Made by a program: the position numbers and the translations under genes
The notes under the pieces: model-generated
Told to the model about the DNA's origin: nothing
Databases searched by the model: none
The model's input: the letters and a program-made list of their open reading frames with translations, nothing else
DNA from: an uncultured Clostridia bacterium
GTDB taxonomy: Bacteria > Bacillota > Clostridia > Lachnospirales > Lachnospiraceae
Length of the DNA: 11,028 nucleotides
Direction: 5' to 3'
Assembly: GCA_937888895.1 (NCBI GenBank)
Contig: CALASV010000054.1
Span: 1-11,028, forward strand
Shown here: one piece after another, positions 1-6,768 of the stretch
How positions within the stretch are numbered: position 1 is the first letter of the stretch
Layout: each line of letters starts with the position of its first letter

Positions 1-404
1 GAATACGTATGTAATCCAATAATATGTCCTTCTTCAATAGCACGTTTCATATAACTTATTTTTTCTTCTGTTAAGTTGTCACCAATGACAAAAAAAGTAG
101 CTTTGGCATTATATTTTTTTAATGTATCTAAAATTTTTTCTGTATTTTTACTTGGACCGTCATCAAAAGTAAGATAAACAGTCTTTTCTATTTCTGAGGA
201 AGAAATGAAAGTTTCTTCGTAAGCATATAGTTCAGGAAAAGCGTTCACATAATCAGGAGTAGTTTCCTTTGTAGATACACTAGAAATTTCTTGTAATGGT
301 GCAAAAACTTCAGAAGAAACAGATGTAGTATTTATAATAAATAATCTTGCTAAAAATATAAGAAATAGGACAAAAAGAATACGAATTAATTTATTTGAGT
401 TCAT
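1..404 (-). CDS. Polysaccharide deacetylase (NodB-like), N-terminal part, cut by the window edge
   Basis: The first 134 codons are present and the gene runs off the left edge. Residues 7-26 form one hydrophobic segment after a short basic start (MNSNKLIR), which fits a signal anchor. A linker rich in Ser, Thr and Glu follows (about 27-72). The NodB domain then begins, with TFDDGPS at 79-85: the two Asp are the family's catalytic base and metal ligand. At the edge, HTYS (from His132) matches the metal-binding H-[ST]-x-x-[HS] motif. The family removes N- or O-acetyl groups from peptidoglycan or other envelope glycans outside the membrane. The ATG at 404 was chosen because it gives the basic-hydrophobic start, but no strong ribosome site precedes it, so the start is only probable. 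The gene is divergent from aroC. The exact substrate cannot be read from this fragment. Confidence 0.88.
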   Translation of the reverse strand, partial: MNSNKLIRILFVLFLIFLARLFIINTTSVSSEVFAPLQEISSVSTKETTPDYVNAFPELYAYEETFISSSEIEKTVYLTFDDGPSKNTEKILDTLKKYNAKATFFVIGDNLTEEKISYMKRAIEEGHIIGLHTY

Positions 405-463
405 AGTGTATGCCTATTATGTAGGTTTAGTTTATATTATGTGTAGAAAGAAGAAAAAATACC

Positions 464-491
464 ATTATACTTGGAATAAAAGAAAAGTAAA
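464..491 (-). promoter_or_regulatory. Putative promoter of the deacetylase gene
   Basis: On the minus strand TTTACT (491-486) is followed after 16 bp by a perfect TATAAT (469-464), about 60 bp before the ATG at 404. It lies back to back with the aroC promoter, with about 5 bp between the two -35 boxes. In DNA this AT-rich, such matches can arise by chance. Confidence 0.45.
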
Positions 492-496
492 AATTC

Positions 497-525
497 TTGC
501 ATAAAGTTGAAAAATTCGTTATACT
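497..525 (+). promoter_or_regulatory. Putative sigma-A promoter of aroC, with a palindrome over the -10 box
   Basis: TTGCAT (497-502), a 17 bp spacer and TATACT (520-525) lie about 70 bp before the aroC start. A perfect 12-bp palindrome, ATACTATAGTAT (521-532), overlaps the -10 box and the expected start site, where a repressor could block initiation. The palindrome is a direct observation. Its use as an operator is inference. Confidence 0.6.
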
Positions 526-594
526 ATAGTATGCGTTATTGCTTTATTGTGAAAAAGTGAGAATTGTAAAAATACAAGAAATGAGGTTTATAGT

Positions 595-1773
595 ATGGCA
601 GGTTCTAGTTTTGGAACTATTTTTAGAGTAACTACATTTGGTGAATCACACGGTATTGGATTAGGAGCAGTTGTTGATGGTTGTCCTGCTGGTATTCCAA
701 TCAATGAAGAAATGATACAACAGTATTTGAATTTAAGAAAACCGGGGCAAACAAAATACTCTACCCCTAGAAAAGAACAAGATAATATTCGTATTTTTTC
801 TGGTGTATTTGAAGGAAAAACGACAGGGACTCCAATTCTTTTATTAGCTCAAAATGAAACACAACGCTCTGGAGATTATTCAGAAATTGCTTCTTATTAT
901 CGTCCAGGACATGCTGATTTTACGTTTGATGAAAAATATGGTTTTCGAGATTATCGTGGAGGAGGTCGTTCTTCTGGTAGAGAAACATTAGGTCGTGTGG
1001 CAGCTGGTGCAATTGCTATTGAATTTTTAAAACAACTAGGTATTGAAATTTGTGCTTATACGAAATCGATAGGTACGATTTCTTGTCAAAAAAATGACTA
1101 TGTATCTTATTTAAGTGATGATAATTTAACGAAAGATACTGTTTTATTTGACCGTATTTCAAAAGAAGGATTAGAAAATCTTCGTAACCAAAAATTTTCT
1201 AGTCCTCTTTATATGCCAGATAAGGAAGCTTCTTTATTAGCAGAAGATTTATTACTTCAAACAATGGAGAAACAGGATTCTCTTGGTGGCATGATTGAAT
1301 GTATTGTGAGTGGTATGCCAACAGGAATAGGAGAACCTGTTTTTGAAAAGTTAGATGCTTCTTTGGCAAAAGCAATGCTTTCCATTGGTGCAGTAAAAGG
1401 ATTTGAACTTGGAGCTGGATTTTTAGTTGCACAGTCCAAAGGTTCAGAAAATAATGATGCTTTTGTTTATGTAGATGGTGTTACAAGAAAAGTAACGAAT
1501 CATGCAGGAGGTATTCTTGGTGGTATTTCGGATGGAAGTGATATCGTATTTCGTACTGCGATTAAACCAACGCCTTCCATTTTTCAAGAACAAACAACGA
1601 TTAATAAAAATAATGAAGAAATTTCGATACAAATTAAAGGTCGTCATGACCCAATTATCGTACCAAGAGCTGTAGTAGTAGTAGAAGCGATGACAGCATT
1701 AACGATTGCAGATGCCTTACTTGTTAACATGAGTGCAAAATTAGATAATATCAAGAAAATATATAGATGTTAA
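595..1773 (+). CDS. aroC: Chorismate synthase
   Basis: The enzyme converts 5-enolpyruvylshikimate-3-phosphate to chorismate, the last shared step to Phe, Tyr, Trp and folate. It is cytoplasmic and needs reduced FMN. The 392 residues are close to full family length. All three family signatures are visible: GESHG near residue 16 with the following Gly/Pro pattern; the GRSSGRET block at 124-131 running into RVAAGAIA; and the C-terminal HDPIIVPRA at 351-359 followed by EAMTALTIADALL. PGHADF (104-109) contributes a conserved active-site His. The ATG at 595 has TGAGGT 7 bases upstream. The gene has its own promoter and terminator, so it appears to be a single-gene unit, with no other shikimate gene adjacent. 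The last few residues (KKIYRC) are variable in the family. Nothing suggests damage. Confidence 0.98.
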   Translation: MAGSSFGTIFRVTTFGESHGIGLGAVVDGCPAGIPINEEMIQQYLNLRKPGQTKYSTPRKEQDNIRIFSGVFEGKTTGTPILLLAQNETQRSGDYSEIASYYRPGHADFTFDEKYGFRDYRGGGRSSGRETLGRVAAGAIAIEFLKQLGIEICAYTKSIGTISCQKNDYVSYLSDDNLTKDTVLFDRISKEGLENLRNQKFSSPLYMPDKEASLLAEDLLLQTMEKQDSLGGMIECIVSGMPTGIGEPVFEKLDASLAKAMLSIGAVKGFELGAGFLVAQSKGSENNDAFVYVDGVTRKVTNHAGGILGGISDGSDIVFRTAIKPTPSIFQEQTTINKNNEEISIQIKGRHDPIIVPRAVVVVEAMTALTIADALLVNMSAKLDNIKKIYRC

Positions 1774-1780
1774 TCAAAGA

Positions 1781-1818
1781 AAAGAGAGTTACCCAAGGAA
1801 AGGGCAACTCTCTTTCTT
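1781..1818. terminator. Bidirectional intrinsic terminator between aroC and the Cys-rich gene
   Basis: A 14-bp stem with one mismatch (1781-1794 with 1802-1815) encloses a 7-base loop. On the plus strand T-rich sequence follows, and on the minus strand the A-run at 1776-1783 supplies the U-tract. It starts 8 bases after the aroC stop and lies just past the end of the minus-strand gene, so it probably serves both convergent genes. Confidence 0.88.
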
Positions 1819-1824
1819 AATAGA

Positions 1825-2100
1825 TTAACAGCAAGTATTGCAGTTGTTGCAACTATTACATCCACAACCATTATTTGTAGCAACGCCATTACCCCAGCCA
1901 CCACAGAAGATAAGAAGGAGAAGGATAATCCAAATACAGCTACAATCGCCACCACCGATAATAGTACCAGTGTTATTGCCACAACCACATCCACAACCAC
2001 AGTTGTCACCATAACCATTGTTAGAACCATTACCACAGCATAATAAAAGAAGAATGATAATCCAGCAACTATTGCCGCCACAGTTAGAAAAACATCCCAT
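1825..2100 (-). CDS. Small Cys/Gly/Asn-rich protein with two hydrophobic segments (labelled 'chorion class high-cysteine' in relatives)
   Basis: The 91 residues include 18 Cys, 21 Gly and 15 Asn. Two hydrophobic stretches (about 12-22, CWIIILLLLCC, and 55-66, CIWIILLLLIFC) are each followed by Gly/Asn loops and Cys-Gly runs (CGCGCGCG from residue 34, CGC at 79-81). The two halves align with an offset of about 43 residues, so the protein looks like an internal duplication. The ATG at 2100 is preceded by GGAGG 7 bases upstream, a strong site that argues the frame is real. From memory, similar Clostridia proteins carry the automatic label 'chorion class high-cysteine HCB protein', which says nothing reliable about function. 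The promoter-like sequence upstream resembles a late sporulation type, so a spore coat or envelope component is a reasonable guess. Metal binding or disulphide cross-linking is possible. Function is unknown. Confidence 0.8.
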   Translation of the reverse strand: MGCFSNCGGNSCWIIILLLLCCGNGSNNGYGDNCGCGCGCGNNTGTIIGGGDCSCIWIILLLLIFCGGWGNGVATNNGCGCNSCNNCNTCC

Positions 2101-2131
2101 TTGGAAACCTCCAAAATGTTATTTACAATGT

Positions 2132-2160
2132 TATAATATGTGGTATAGGTTGTCTTGGTT
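2132..2160 (-). promoter_or_regulatory. Possible sigma-K/sigma-E-type sporulation promoter of the Cys-rich gene
   Basis: Read on the minus strand, AACC (2160-2157) is followed after 16 bp by CATATTATA (2140-2132). This fits the B. subtilis sigma-K pattern (AC, 16-17 bp, CATANNNTA). The expected start site is about 25 bases before the ribosome site. The pattern has low information content and the DNA is AT-rich, so a chance match is possible. No better sigma-A promoter was found for this gene. Confidence 0.4.
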
Positions 2161-2174
2161 ACGTTTTGAGAAAA

Positions 2175-2196
2175 ATATTTTCACAATATTTTCACA
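2175..2196. repeat. Perfect tandem duplicate of an 11-bp unit
   Basis: ATATTTTCACA occurs twice head to tail (2175-2185 and 2186-2196), reading TGTGAAAATAT on the minus strand. The 11-bp period is about one helical turn, so both copies face the same side of the DNA. It lies 15 bp upstream of the AACC of the minus-strand promoter candidate, a position suited to an activator. The binding role is inferred. Confidence 0.65.
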
Positions 2197-2292
2197 TGAT
2201 ATACAAAAAGATTTCTTAAATAGGGGATATAATTTTTCTTAAAAAAGTGGTACAATGGAGTGCAAATTGTTACTGTTTATATATTAATTTAA

Positions 2293-2321
2293 TTATTCGC
2301 TACTTTTACAATAATTATAAT
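2293..2321 (+). promoter_or_regulatory. Weak candidate promoter of the ABC operon
   Basis: A perfect TATAAT (2316-2321) lies 92 bp before the GTG start, with TTATTC 17 bp further upstream as a weak -35. It is the best candidate in the region, but the DNA around it is almost all A and T. Confidence 0.3.
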
Positions 2322-2412
2322 ATAAAAAATATATTTCTGATGCTAAATAATTTTGATAATAAATAGTAACTATAAAAAATTACACTCAATAGAGAAAAAG
2401 GAGGATTTTATT

Positions 2413-3396
2413 GTGATTGAGGTAAAAGACCTTGTCAAACAGTATGACAATCATTTGGCAGTAGACCATTTGACTTTTACTGTTCCAAAGGGACAAATCT
2501 TAGGTTTTTTAGGACCAAATGGTGCAGGAAAATCAACAACAATGAATATTATTACAGGTTATATTTCTGCAACATCAGGAAGTGTTACCATTAATGGACA
2601 CGATATTTATGAAGAACCAGAGGAAGCAAAGAAATTGATAGGATATTTGCCAGAACAACCACCTATCTACATGGATATGAAAGTAAGAGAGTACTTAAAC
2701 TTTGTTGCTGAATTGAAAAGTGTTCCTAAAAAAGAGCGAGTAGCTGAAATTGAAAAAGCGTTAGAAAAAACAAAAACAAAAGAAGTAGAACATCGTTTGT
2801 TGAAACATCTTTCGAAAGGTTTTCGTCAGCGTGTTGGTATTGCTCAGGCAATTATTGGGAATCCAGAGGTAGTTATTTTAGATGAACCAACCGTAGGTCT
2901 TGACCCAATGCAAATTATTGAAATTCGTGATTTGATGAAAGAATTAGCAAAGGAACATACCGTTATTTTAAGTTCTCATATTCTTTCTGAAATTAGTGCT
3001 GTTTGTGATATGGTTATGATTATCAATAAAGGCAAATTGGTAGTTAGTGATACAGTAGAAAATTTACCAAAACATTTAAATGCAAAAAATAGTTGTAAGG
3101 TTTTAGTGAAGGGTACAGAAAATCATGCAAGACAGGTACTTGCTTATATCGAAGGAATAGAAGATGTTTCCTTTGAAGAAAAAGAAGAAGGATTTTTGCA
3201 AATGATAATTACAACATCATCAGAGTATGATGTAAGGGAAGATTTATTTTATGGTTGTGCAAGAGCAGAACTTCCGATTTATGAAATGGCAAGTATATCA
3301 AAGAACTTAGAAGATATTTTCTTAGAATTAACACAAGAAAATATAAAAGAAAATGCAGAGGAAAGAGAGGAAGAAGAAAATGACAGCGATTTATAA
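2413..3396 (+). CDS. ABC transporter ATP-binding protein, GldA-like
   Basis: The 327-residue cytoplasmic ATPase powers the permease encoded next. Motifs in order: Walker A GPNGAGKST (34-42), Q-loop LPEQ (79-82), signature LSKGFRQR (133-140, a variant of LSGGQ common in GldA-like ATPases), Walker B VVILDEPT (153-160) and H-loop His189. A C-terminal accessory domain (about 225-305) and a Glu-rich tail (from about 311) follow. I place the start at GTG 2413: GGAGG sits 8 bases upstream (2400-2404), and MIEVKDLVKQY is the usual family beginning. An in-frame TTG at 2353 would add 20 poorly conserved residues and lacks a ribosome site. The last 17 bases overlap the permease gene, which points to translational coupling. 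The cargo is unknown. Confidence 0.93.
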   Translation: MIEVKDLVKQYDNHLAVDHLTFTVPKGQILGFLGPNGAGKSTTMNIITGYISATSGSVTINGHDIYEEPEEAKKLIGYLPEQPPIYMDMKVREYLNFVAELKSVPKKERVAEIEKALEKTKTKEVEHRLLKHLSKGFRQRVGIAQAIIGNPEVVILDEPTVGLDPMQIIEIRDLMKELAKEHTVILSSHILSEISAVCDMVMIINKGKLVVSDTVENLPKHLNAKNSCKVLVKGTENHARQVLAYIEGIEDVSFEEKEEGFLQMIITTSSEYDVREDLFYGCARAELPIYEMASISKNLEDIFLELTQENIKENAEEREEEENDSDL

Positions 3397-4243
3397 AAAA
3401 GAGTTAAGAGCTTATTTTAATAGTCTAATTGGTTGGTTATTTATTGCCTTTTTCCTTGTATTTGTTGGAATTTATTTCTTTTTGTATAATTTATATTCTG
3501 GATTTGCTGATTTTGGACATACCTTATCCTCTATTACGATTGTTTTTATTTTCTTAATTCCAATGGTAACGATGCGTTTAATGGCGGAAGAAAATAAACA
3601 AAAGACAGACCAATTATTACTTACTTCTCCTGTATCGGTAGAAAAAATTATTTTAGGAAAGTACTTAGCAACAGTAACATTATTTTCTATTGTTATGTTG
3701 ATTTGTTGTGGGTATCCAGTGCTTATGTCTTTTTTTGGAGACGTTAATATGGTTATCACATATTCTTGTATTTTTGTGTTTTTTTTGATGGGTTGTGCCT
3801 ATCTTGCGATTGGATTGTTTATTTCTTCTTTAACAGAGAATCAAGCATTTGCAGCAGTATTAACATTTGTTATTGTATTTGTAACTTGTTTAATGGATGG
3901 AATTGCAGGTTTATTTTCTACAAGTGCTAGAACTTCTTGGTTTTTCTTTGCCTTTTTCTTGTTTATTGTAGGTGCAATTACTTGGATTACAATGAAAAGC
4001 GAAGTAGTAACAGGAACGTTTTTAATGGTTTCTGAAGTAGCCCTTCTTCTTGTTTATTTATTAAAATCAGAATGGTTAGAAGGAGCTATTGTAAAAGTAT
4101 TTAGTTGGTGTTCGATTGTAAGTCGTTATGATGACTTTGCCAACGGAGTATTTAATGTATCTTCTATTGTATATTACATCAGTCTTATCATACTCTTTAA
4201 TTTCTTGACAATTCAGGCAATTAAGAAAAGACGTTGGAGTTAA
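3380..4243 (+). CDS. ABC-2 type permease, GldF-like
   Basis: This 287-residue integral membrane protein has about six to eight hydrophobic segments (roughly 17-36, 51-66, 95-118, 126-150, 156-175, 187-206, 212-228, 262-280). After the second comes a conserved-looking cytoplasmic stretch, MRLMAEENKQKTDQLLLTSP (65-84), typical of GldF-like ABC-2 permeases, where the Glu-rich helix is thought to contact the ATPase. The C-terminal RYDDFANGVFN is also in the style of this family. The ATG at 3380 was chosen because GAGAGG lies about 9 bases upstream and MTAIYKKEL is the usual start; an upstream ATG at 3353 would add nine charged residues from the overlap with the ATPase gene. It is expected to dimerise or to work with the GldG-like partner downstream. 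Confidence 0.9.
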   Translation: MTAIYKKELRAYFNSLIGWLFIAFFLVFVGIYFFLYNLYSGFADFGHTLSSITIVFIFLIPMVTMRLMAEENKQKTDQLLLTSPVSVEKIILGKYLATVTLFSIVMLICCGYPVLMSFFGDVNMVITYSCIFVFFLMGCAYLAIGLFISSLTENQAFAAVLTFVIVFVTCLMDGIAGLFSTSARTSWFFFAFFLFIVGAITWITMKSEVVTGTFLMVSEVALLLVYLLKSEWLEGAIVKVFSWCSIVSRYDDFANGVFNVSSIVYYISLIILFNFLTIQAIKKRRWS

Positions 4244-4257
4244 GGAGGGAGAACAAT

Positions 4258-5691
4258 ATGCAGACAAGAAAATTTAAAAGTGGTGCGTATGCCACGATTA
4301 TTTCTGCAATGATGATTATTGTAGTCATCATTGTAAATTTAATGTTTACTAAACTAAATTTTACTTTTGATATGACATTAGAAGGAAAGTATTCTCTAAC
4401 AGAAGAAACGATAGAAATGTTAGGAGAATTAGAAGATGACATTACATTTTATTATTTAGCATCAAGTGCAGACAGTATTGACTTATTTGATAAAATTCTT
4501 GCTCAATATACAAAGTATGGAGAAAATATTACATTAGTATATAAAGACCCATTGTTAAATCCAAAGTTTGCTTCTCAATATACTTCAGTAACACCACAAG
4601 AATATAGTATTATTGTAGTAAATGAAACGAATGGACGTTCTAAATATGTTCCATATACAAGTATGTTAGTAGAAGAATATAGTATGAACCCTACAACTTA
4701 TGAATATGTTACAGAAGTTACTGGTATTGATATGGAAGGACAGTTAAATTCTGCGATTGGTTATGTAACAACAGAGCATTTACCAACACTTTATGAAGTA
4801 TCAGGACACGGAATGCAAACACTTGGAACAGAAGCAATTGCGTTGTTAGAAAAGGCAAATATTGTTGTCAATAGTGGAGATAATTCATTAGATTTACTTA
4901 GTACAACAAAGGTTCCAGAAGATTGTGATGTATTACTTATTTATACACCACAAACCGACTTTACAGAAAATGAAGTAGCTGTTTTATCTGACTATATGCA
5001 AAATGGTGGAAATTTAATTTTTGTATTAAGTTATTTGAATGTAGAACATCCAAATTTACTTCAATTAGTAGAACAGTATGGAATTGAATTACAAGATGGT
5101 GTATTGTTAGAAGAAAATACTAGAAATTATATGCAAGCTCCTTATATTTTATTGCCAAATGTAATATCCCACGAATTAACAAGTGGAATTACTTCTAGAA
5201 AGTATATTGTTGGTCAAGCTTCTAGTGCTTTGAGTATAAAAGAAGGAATGGAAACCGACCTTTCCGTGCTTGCAACAGTAACAGGATTTTTAGAAACTTC
5301 TAATTCTGCCTATATTAAAGATGTGAATGTAAGTTCTTATACAAAGGAAGAAGGAGACCCAACAGGAAAATATTATGTTGGTATTTATGTAGAAGATTAT
5401 GAAACAAAGGCAGAAATGGCAGTATTTTCAAGTGCTTATATTTTTAATGATGTGTATGCTTCCACTTCTACGTTTGGAAATTTGAATTTATTAGTTAATT
5501 GTGTCAATGTATTATCGGATGCAGAAGATACTACAACAGCAGTTCGAACGGTTAGTTTAGAAGATGATAACTATTTAGTATTAACAGAAGCACAAATCAA
5601 TATTATTGGTTTATGTACAGTAGCAATACTTCCATTAGCTATTTTAATTACTGGTATTGTTGTTGTTATTTATCGTAGAAAGCATTCATAA
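4258..5691 (+). CDS. GldG-like ABC transporter-associated extracytoplasmic protein
   Basis: The 477 residues hold one N-terminal membrane segment (about 10-30), a large domain of about 415 residues outside the membrane, and a C-terminal membrane helix (about 450-472) ending in YRRKHS. This topology and the domain resemble the Gldg_ABC_transp family (PF09822): the early LEGKYSLTEET motif, the TFYY strand, the STTKVPEDCDVLLIYTPQ region and the following LSDYMQNGGNLIFVL strand-helix. In Flavobacterium GldG partners GldA and GldF in gliding and secretion, but Gram-positive relatives do not glide that way and their role is not settled. AAGGAGG 9 bases upstream sets the ATG at 4258. It follows the permease stop by 14 bases, in the same operon. 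Substrate binding or cell-envelope work is inferred. Confidence 0.85.
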   Translation: MQTRKFKSGAYATIISAMMIIVVIIVNLMFTKLNFTFDMTLEGKYSLTEETIEMLGELEDDITFYYLASSADSIDLFDKILAQYTKYGENITLVYKDPLLNPKFASQYTSVTPQEYSIIVVNETNGRSKYVPYTSMLVEEYSMNPTTYEYVTEVTGIDMEGQLNSAIGYVTTEHLPTLYEVSGHGMQTLGTEAIALLEKANIVVNSGDNSLDLLSTTKVPEDCDVLLIYTPQTDFTENEVAVLSDYMQNGGNLIFVLSYLNVEHPNLLQLVEQYGIELQDGVLLEENTRNYMQAPYILLPNVISHELTSGITSRKYIVGQASSALSIKEGMETDLSVLATVTGFLETSNSAYIKDVNVSSYTKEEGDPTGKYYVGIYVEDYETKAEMAVFSSAYIFNDVYASTSTFGNLNLLVNCVNVLSDAEDTTTAVRTVSLEDDNYLVLTEAQINIIGLCTVAILPLAILITGIVVVIYRRKHS

Positions 5692-5707
5692 AGAAAGGAA
5701 CAGCATA

Positions 5708-6697
5708 ATGAAAAAGAAAACAAAAAATTTGCTAGTATTAGCAGGTGTGATAGCTGTACTTTTGATTGGATATTTGGCGATAGACCTCTTTTTGAAAGCA
5801 GATGAAAAACAAAAAGAAGTAGAAAGTAATGCAAATCTTGAAATTATAAACTTTAATGTAGAAGATATTAGTTTTTATTCTTATGAAAACATCGAATATG
5901 ATATCGGATTTCATGTCACAGGAGATACTTATGTTCATTATGAAGATGAGAAATTTCCAGTAAATAAGACAAAAGTATCTTCTCAATTAGAAGCATTGAC
6001 GAACTTAAAAGCATTTCAAGAAATTCCATTTACTGATAAGGCAGAGTTTGGATTTGATGCACCACAAGTAACATGGTTACTTACACTTTCTGATGGTGTG
6101 ACAAGAACATTTGCTTTAGGGGATAAAGCATTATTACAAGAAGCTTATTATTTTTTAGATGAAGAAAATAATAAAATTTATTTAGTAGATACTGACATTT
6201 ATACTATGTTTACTTGTTCTTGGTCAGACTTAGTAAAAAAAGAAGACCTGATTTTAGTTGGAACAGACAAAATAAAAGAGGTGACTGTGGAAAAAGACGG
6301 AGAACTAGCAATTAAAATTCATTATGAAGAAGACTTAGAATATCCATGGCAAATCACAACGAAGGAAGGAACTGTAGACGGAGATACGAAAGCAGTAACG
6401 AGTGCATTAGGAATTTTTAATTCTTATATTATTCGTGCTGTATATAACTATAATTGTGCTGAATTTTCTCCGTATGGTTTAGAAACACCAGATATTGTAA
6501 CGACTGTAACTTATATGGATGGGGAAGAAGAAAAAACACTCGTATTTGAATTTGGTGACTTGAGAGAAGATAGTTATTATTATTTAAGAGTGAATGGTTC
6601 TTCTTATGTGTATGGAATGAGTTCACGTTCTGTAAAAGACATGACAGGATTTTCTGTAGAAAGTTTAAAAGTACAAGAAATACAAACAAGTGAATAA
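5708..6697 (+). CDS. DUF4340 domain protein, membrane anchored
   Basis: The 329 residues start with a basic tail and a single membrane helix (about 8-28), then a mostly extracytoplasmic region. The pattern of beta-rich segments, with FGFDAPQVTWLLTLSDG near residue 115, FALGDKA, and a second similar block containing FSPYGLETPDIVTTVTYMDG and FEFGD, fits DUF4340, which often occurs in two related copies per protein. Such genes are regularly next to GldG-like genes, and this one starts 16 bases after the GldG-like stop. The ATG at 5708 has AAAGGAA 7 bases upstream. An in-frame upstream ATG at 5657 lies inside the preceding gene and is rejected. The likely role is an accessory subunit of the ABC complex on the outer face of the membrane. 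The biochemical function is unknown. Confidence 0.85.
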   Translation: MKKKTKNLLVLAGVIAVLLIGYLAIDLFLKADEKQKEVESNANLEIINFNVEDISFYSYENIEYDIGFHVTGDTYVHYEDEKFPVNKTKVSSQLEALTNLKAFQEIPFTDKAEFGFDAPQVTWLLTLSDGVTRTFALGDKALLQEAYYFLDEENNKIYLVDTDIYTMFTCSWSDLVKKEDLILVGTDKIKEVTVEKDGELAIKIHYEEDLEYPWQITTKEGTVDGDTKAVTSALGIFNSYIIRAVYNYNCAEFSPYGLETPDIVTTVTYMDGEEEKTLVFEFGDLREDSYYYLRVNGSSYVYGMSSRSVKDMTGFSVESLKVQEIQTSE

Positions 6698-6704
6698 AAA
6701 TAAC

Positions 6705-6741
6705 AATGCCGTACTATGTTTTCTAGAAATAGTACGGCATT
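6705..6741 (+). terminator. Long hairpin after the ABC operon, weak U-tract
   Basis: A perfect 13-bp stem (6705-6717 with 6729-6741) encloses an 11-base loop that contains the palindrome TTCTAGAA. It begins 7 bases after the DUF4340 stop. What follows is TTGAGAGTTTT rather than a clean T-run, so termination may be partial and some transcripts could read on into the gene at 6769. No separate promoter for that gene is obvious in the short gap. Confidence 0.7.
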
Positions 6742-6768
6742 TGAGAGTTTTGGAAAGGGAAAAGTAAT

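Larger units (their letters stand above)
2101..2412. other. Intergenic region between the Cys-rich gene and the ABC operon
   Basis: This 312-base, very AT-rich stretch separates two divergent genes. It holds the minus-strand promoter candidate (2132-2160) and the 11-bp tandem repeat (2175-2196). For the plus-strand operon I see a perfect TATAAT at 2316-2321, but only a poor -35 (TTATTC at 2293-2298, 17 bp spacer). TACAAT at 2251-2256 has no recognisable -35. No credible small gene or structured RNA is visible. Confidence 0.6.

Noticed and set aside
1825..2100. Cys-Gly repeats as a metallothionein or lantibiotic precursor
   Set aside because: Two strongly hydrophobic segments do not fit metallothionein, and there is no leader, Ser/Thr-rich core or modification enzyme nearby to suggest a modified peptide.
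1770..2114. 114-residue minus-strand frame overlapping the Cys-rich gene
   Set aside because: It is Val/Ala-rich low complexity from the repeat-like DNA, and its ATG lies right before the GGAGG that serves the ATG at 2100. The 91-residue frame has the proper ribosome site.
2018..2242. 74-residue plus-strand frame opposite the Cys-rich gene
   Set aside because: No ribosome site, no recognisable protein, and it covers the promoter region of the minus-strand gene.
2251..2256. TACAAT as a -10 box for the ABC operon
   Set aside because: No acceptable -35 at 16-18 bp, and it would give a leader of about 150 bases without visible structure.
2353..2412. Longer N-terminus of the ABC ATPase from TTG at 2353
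   Set aside because: The extra 20 residues do not resemble the family, no ribosome site precedes the TTG, and GGAGG lies at the right distance from GTG 2413.
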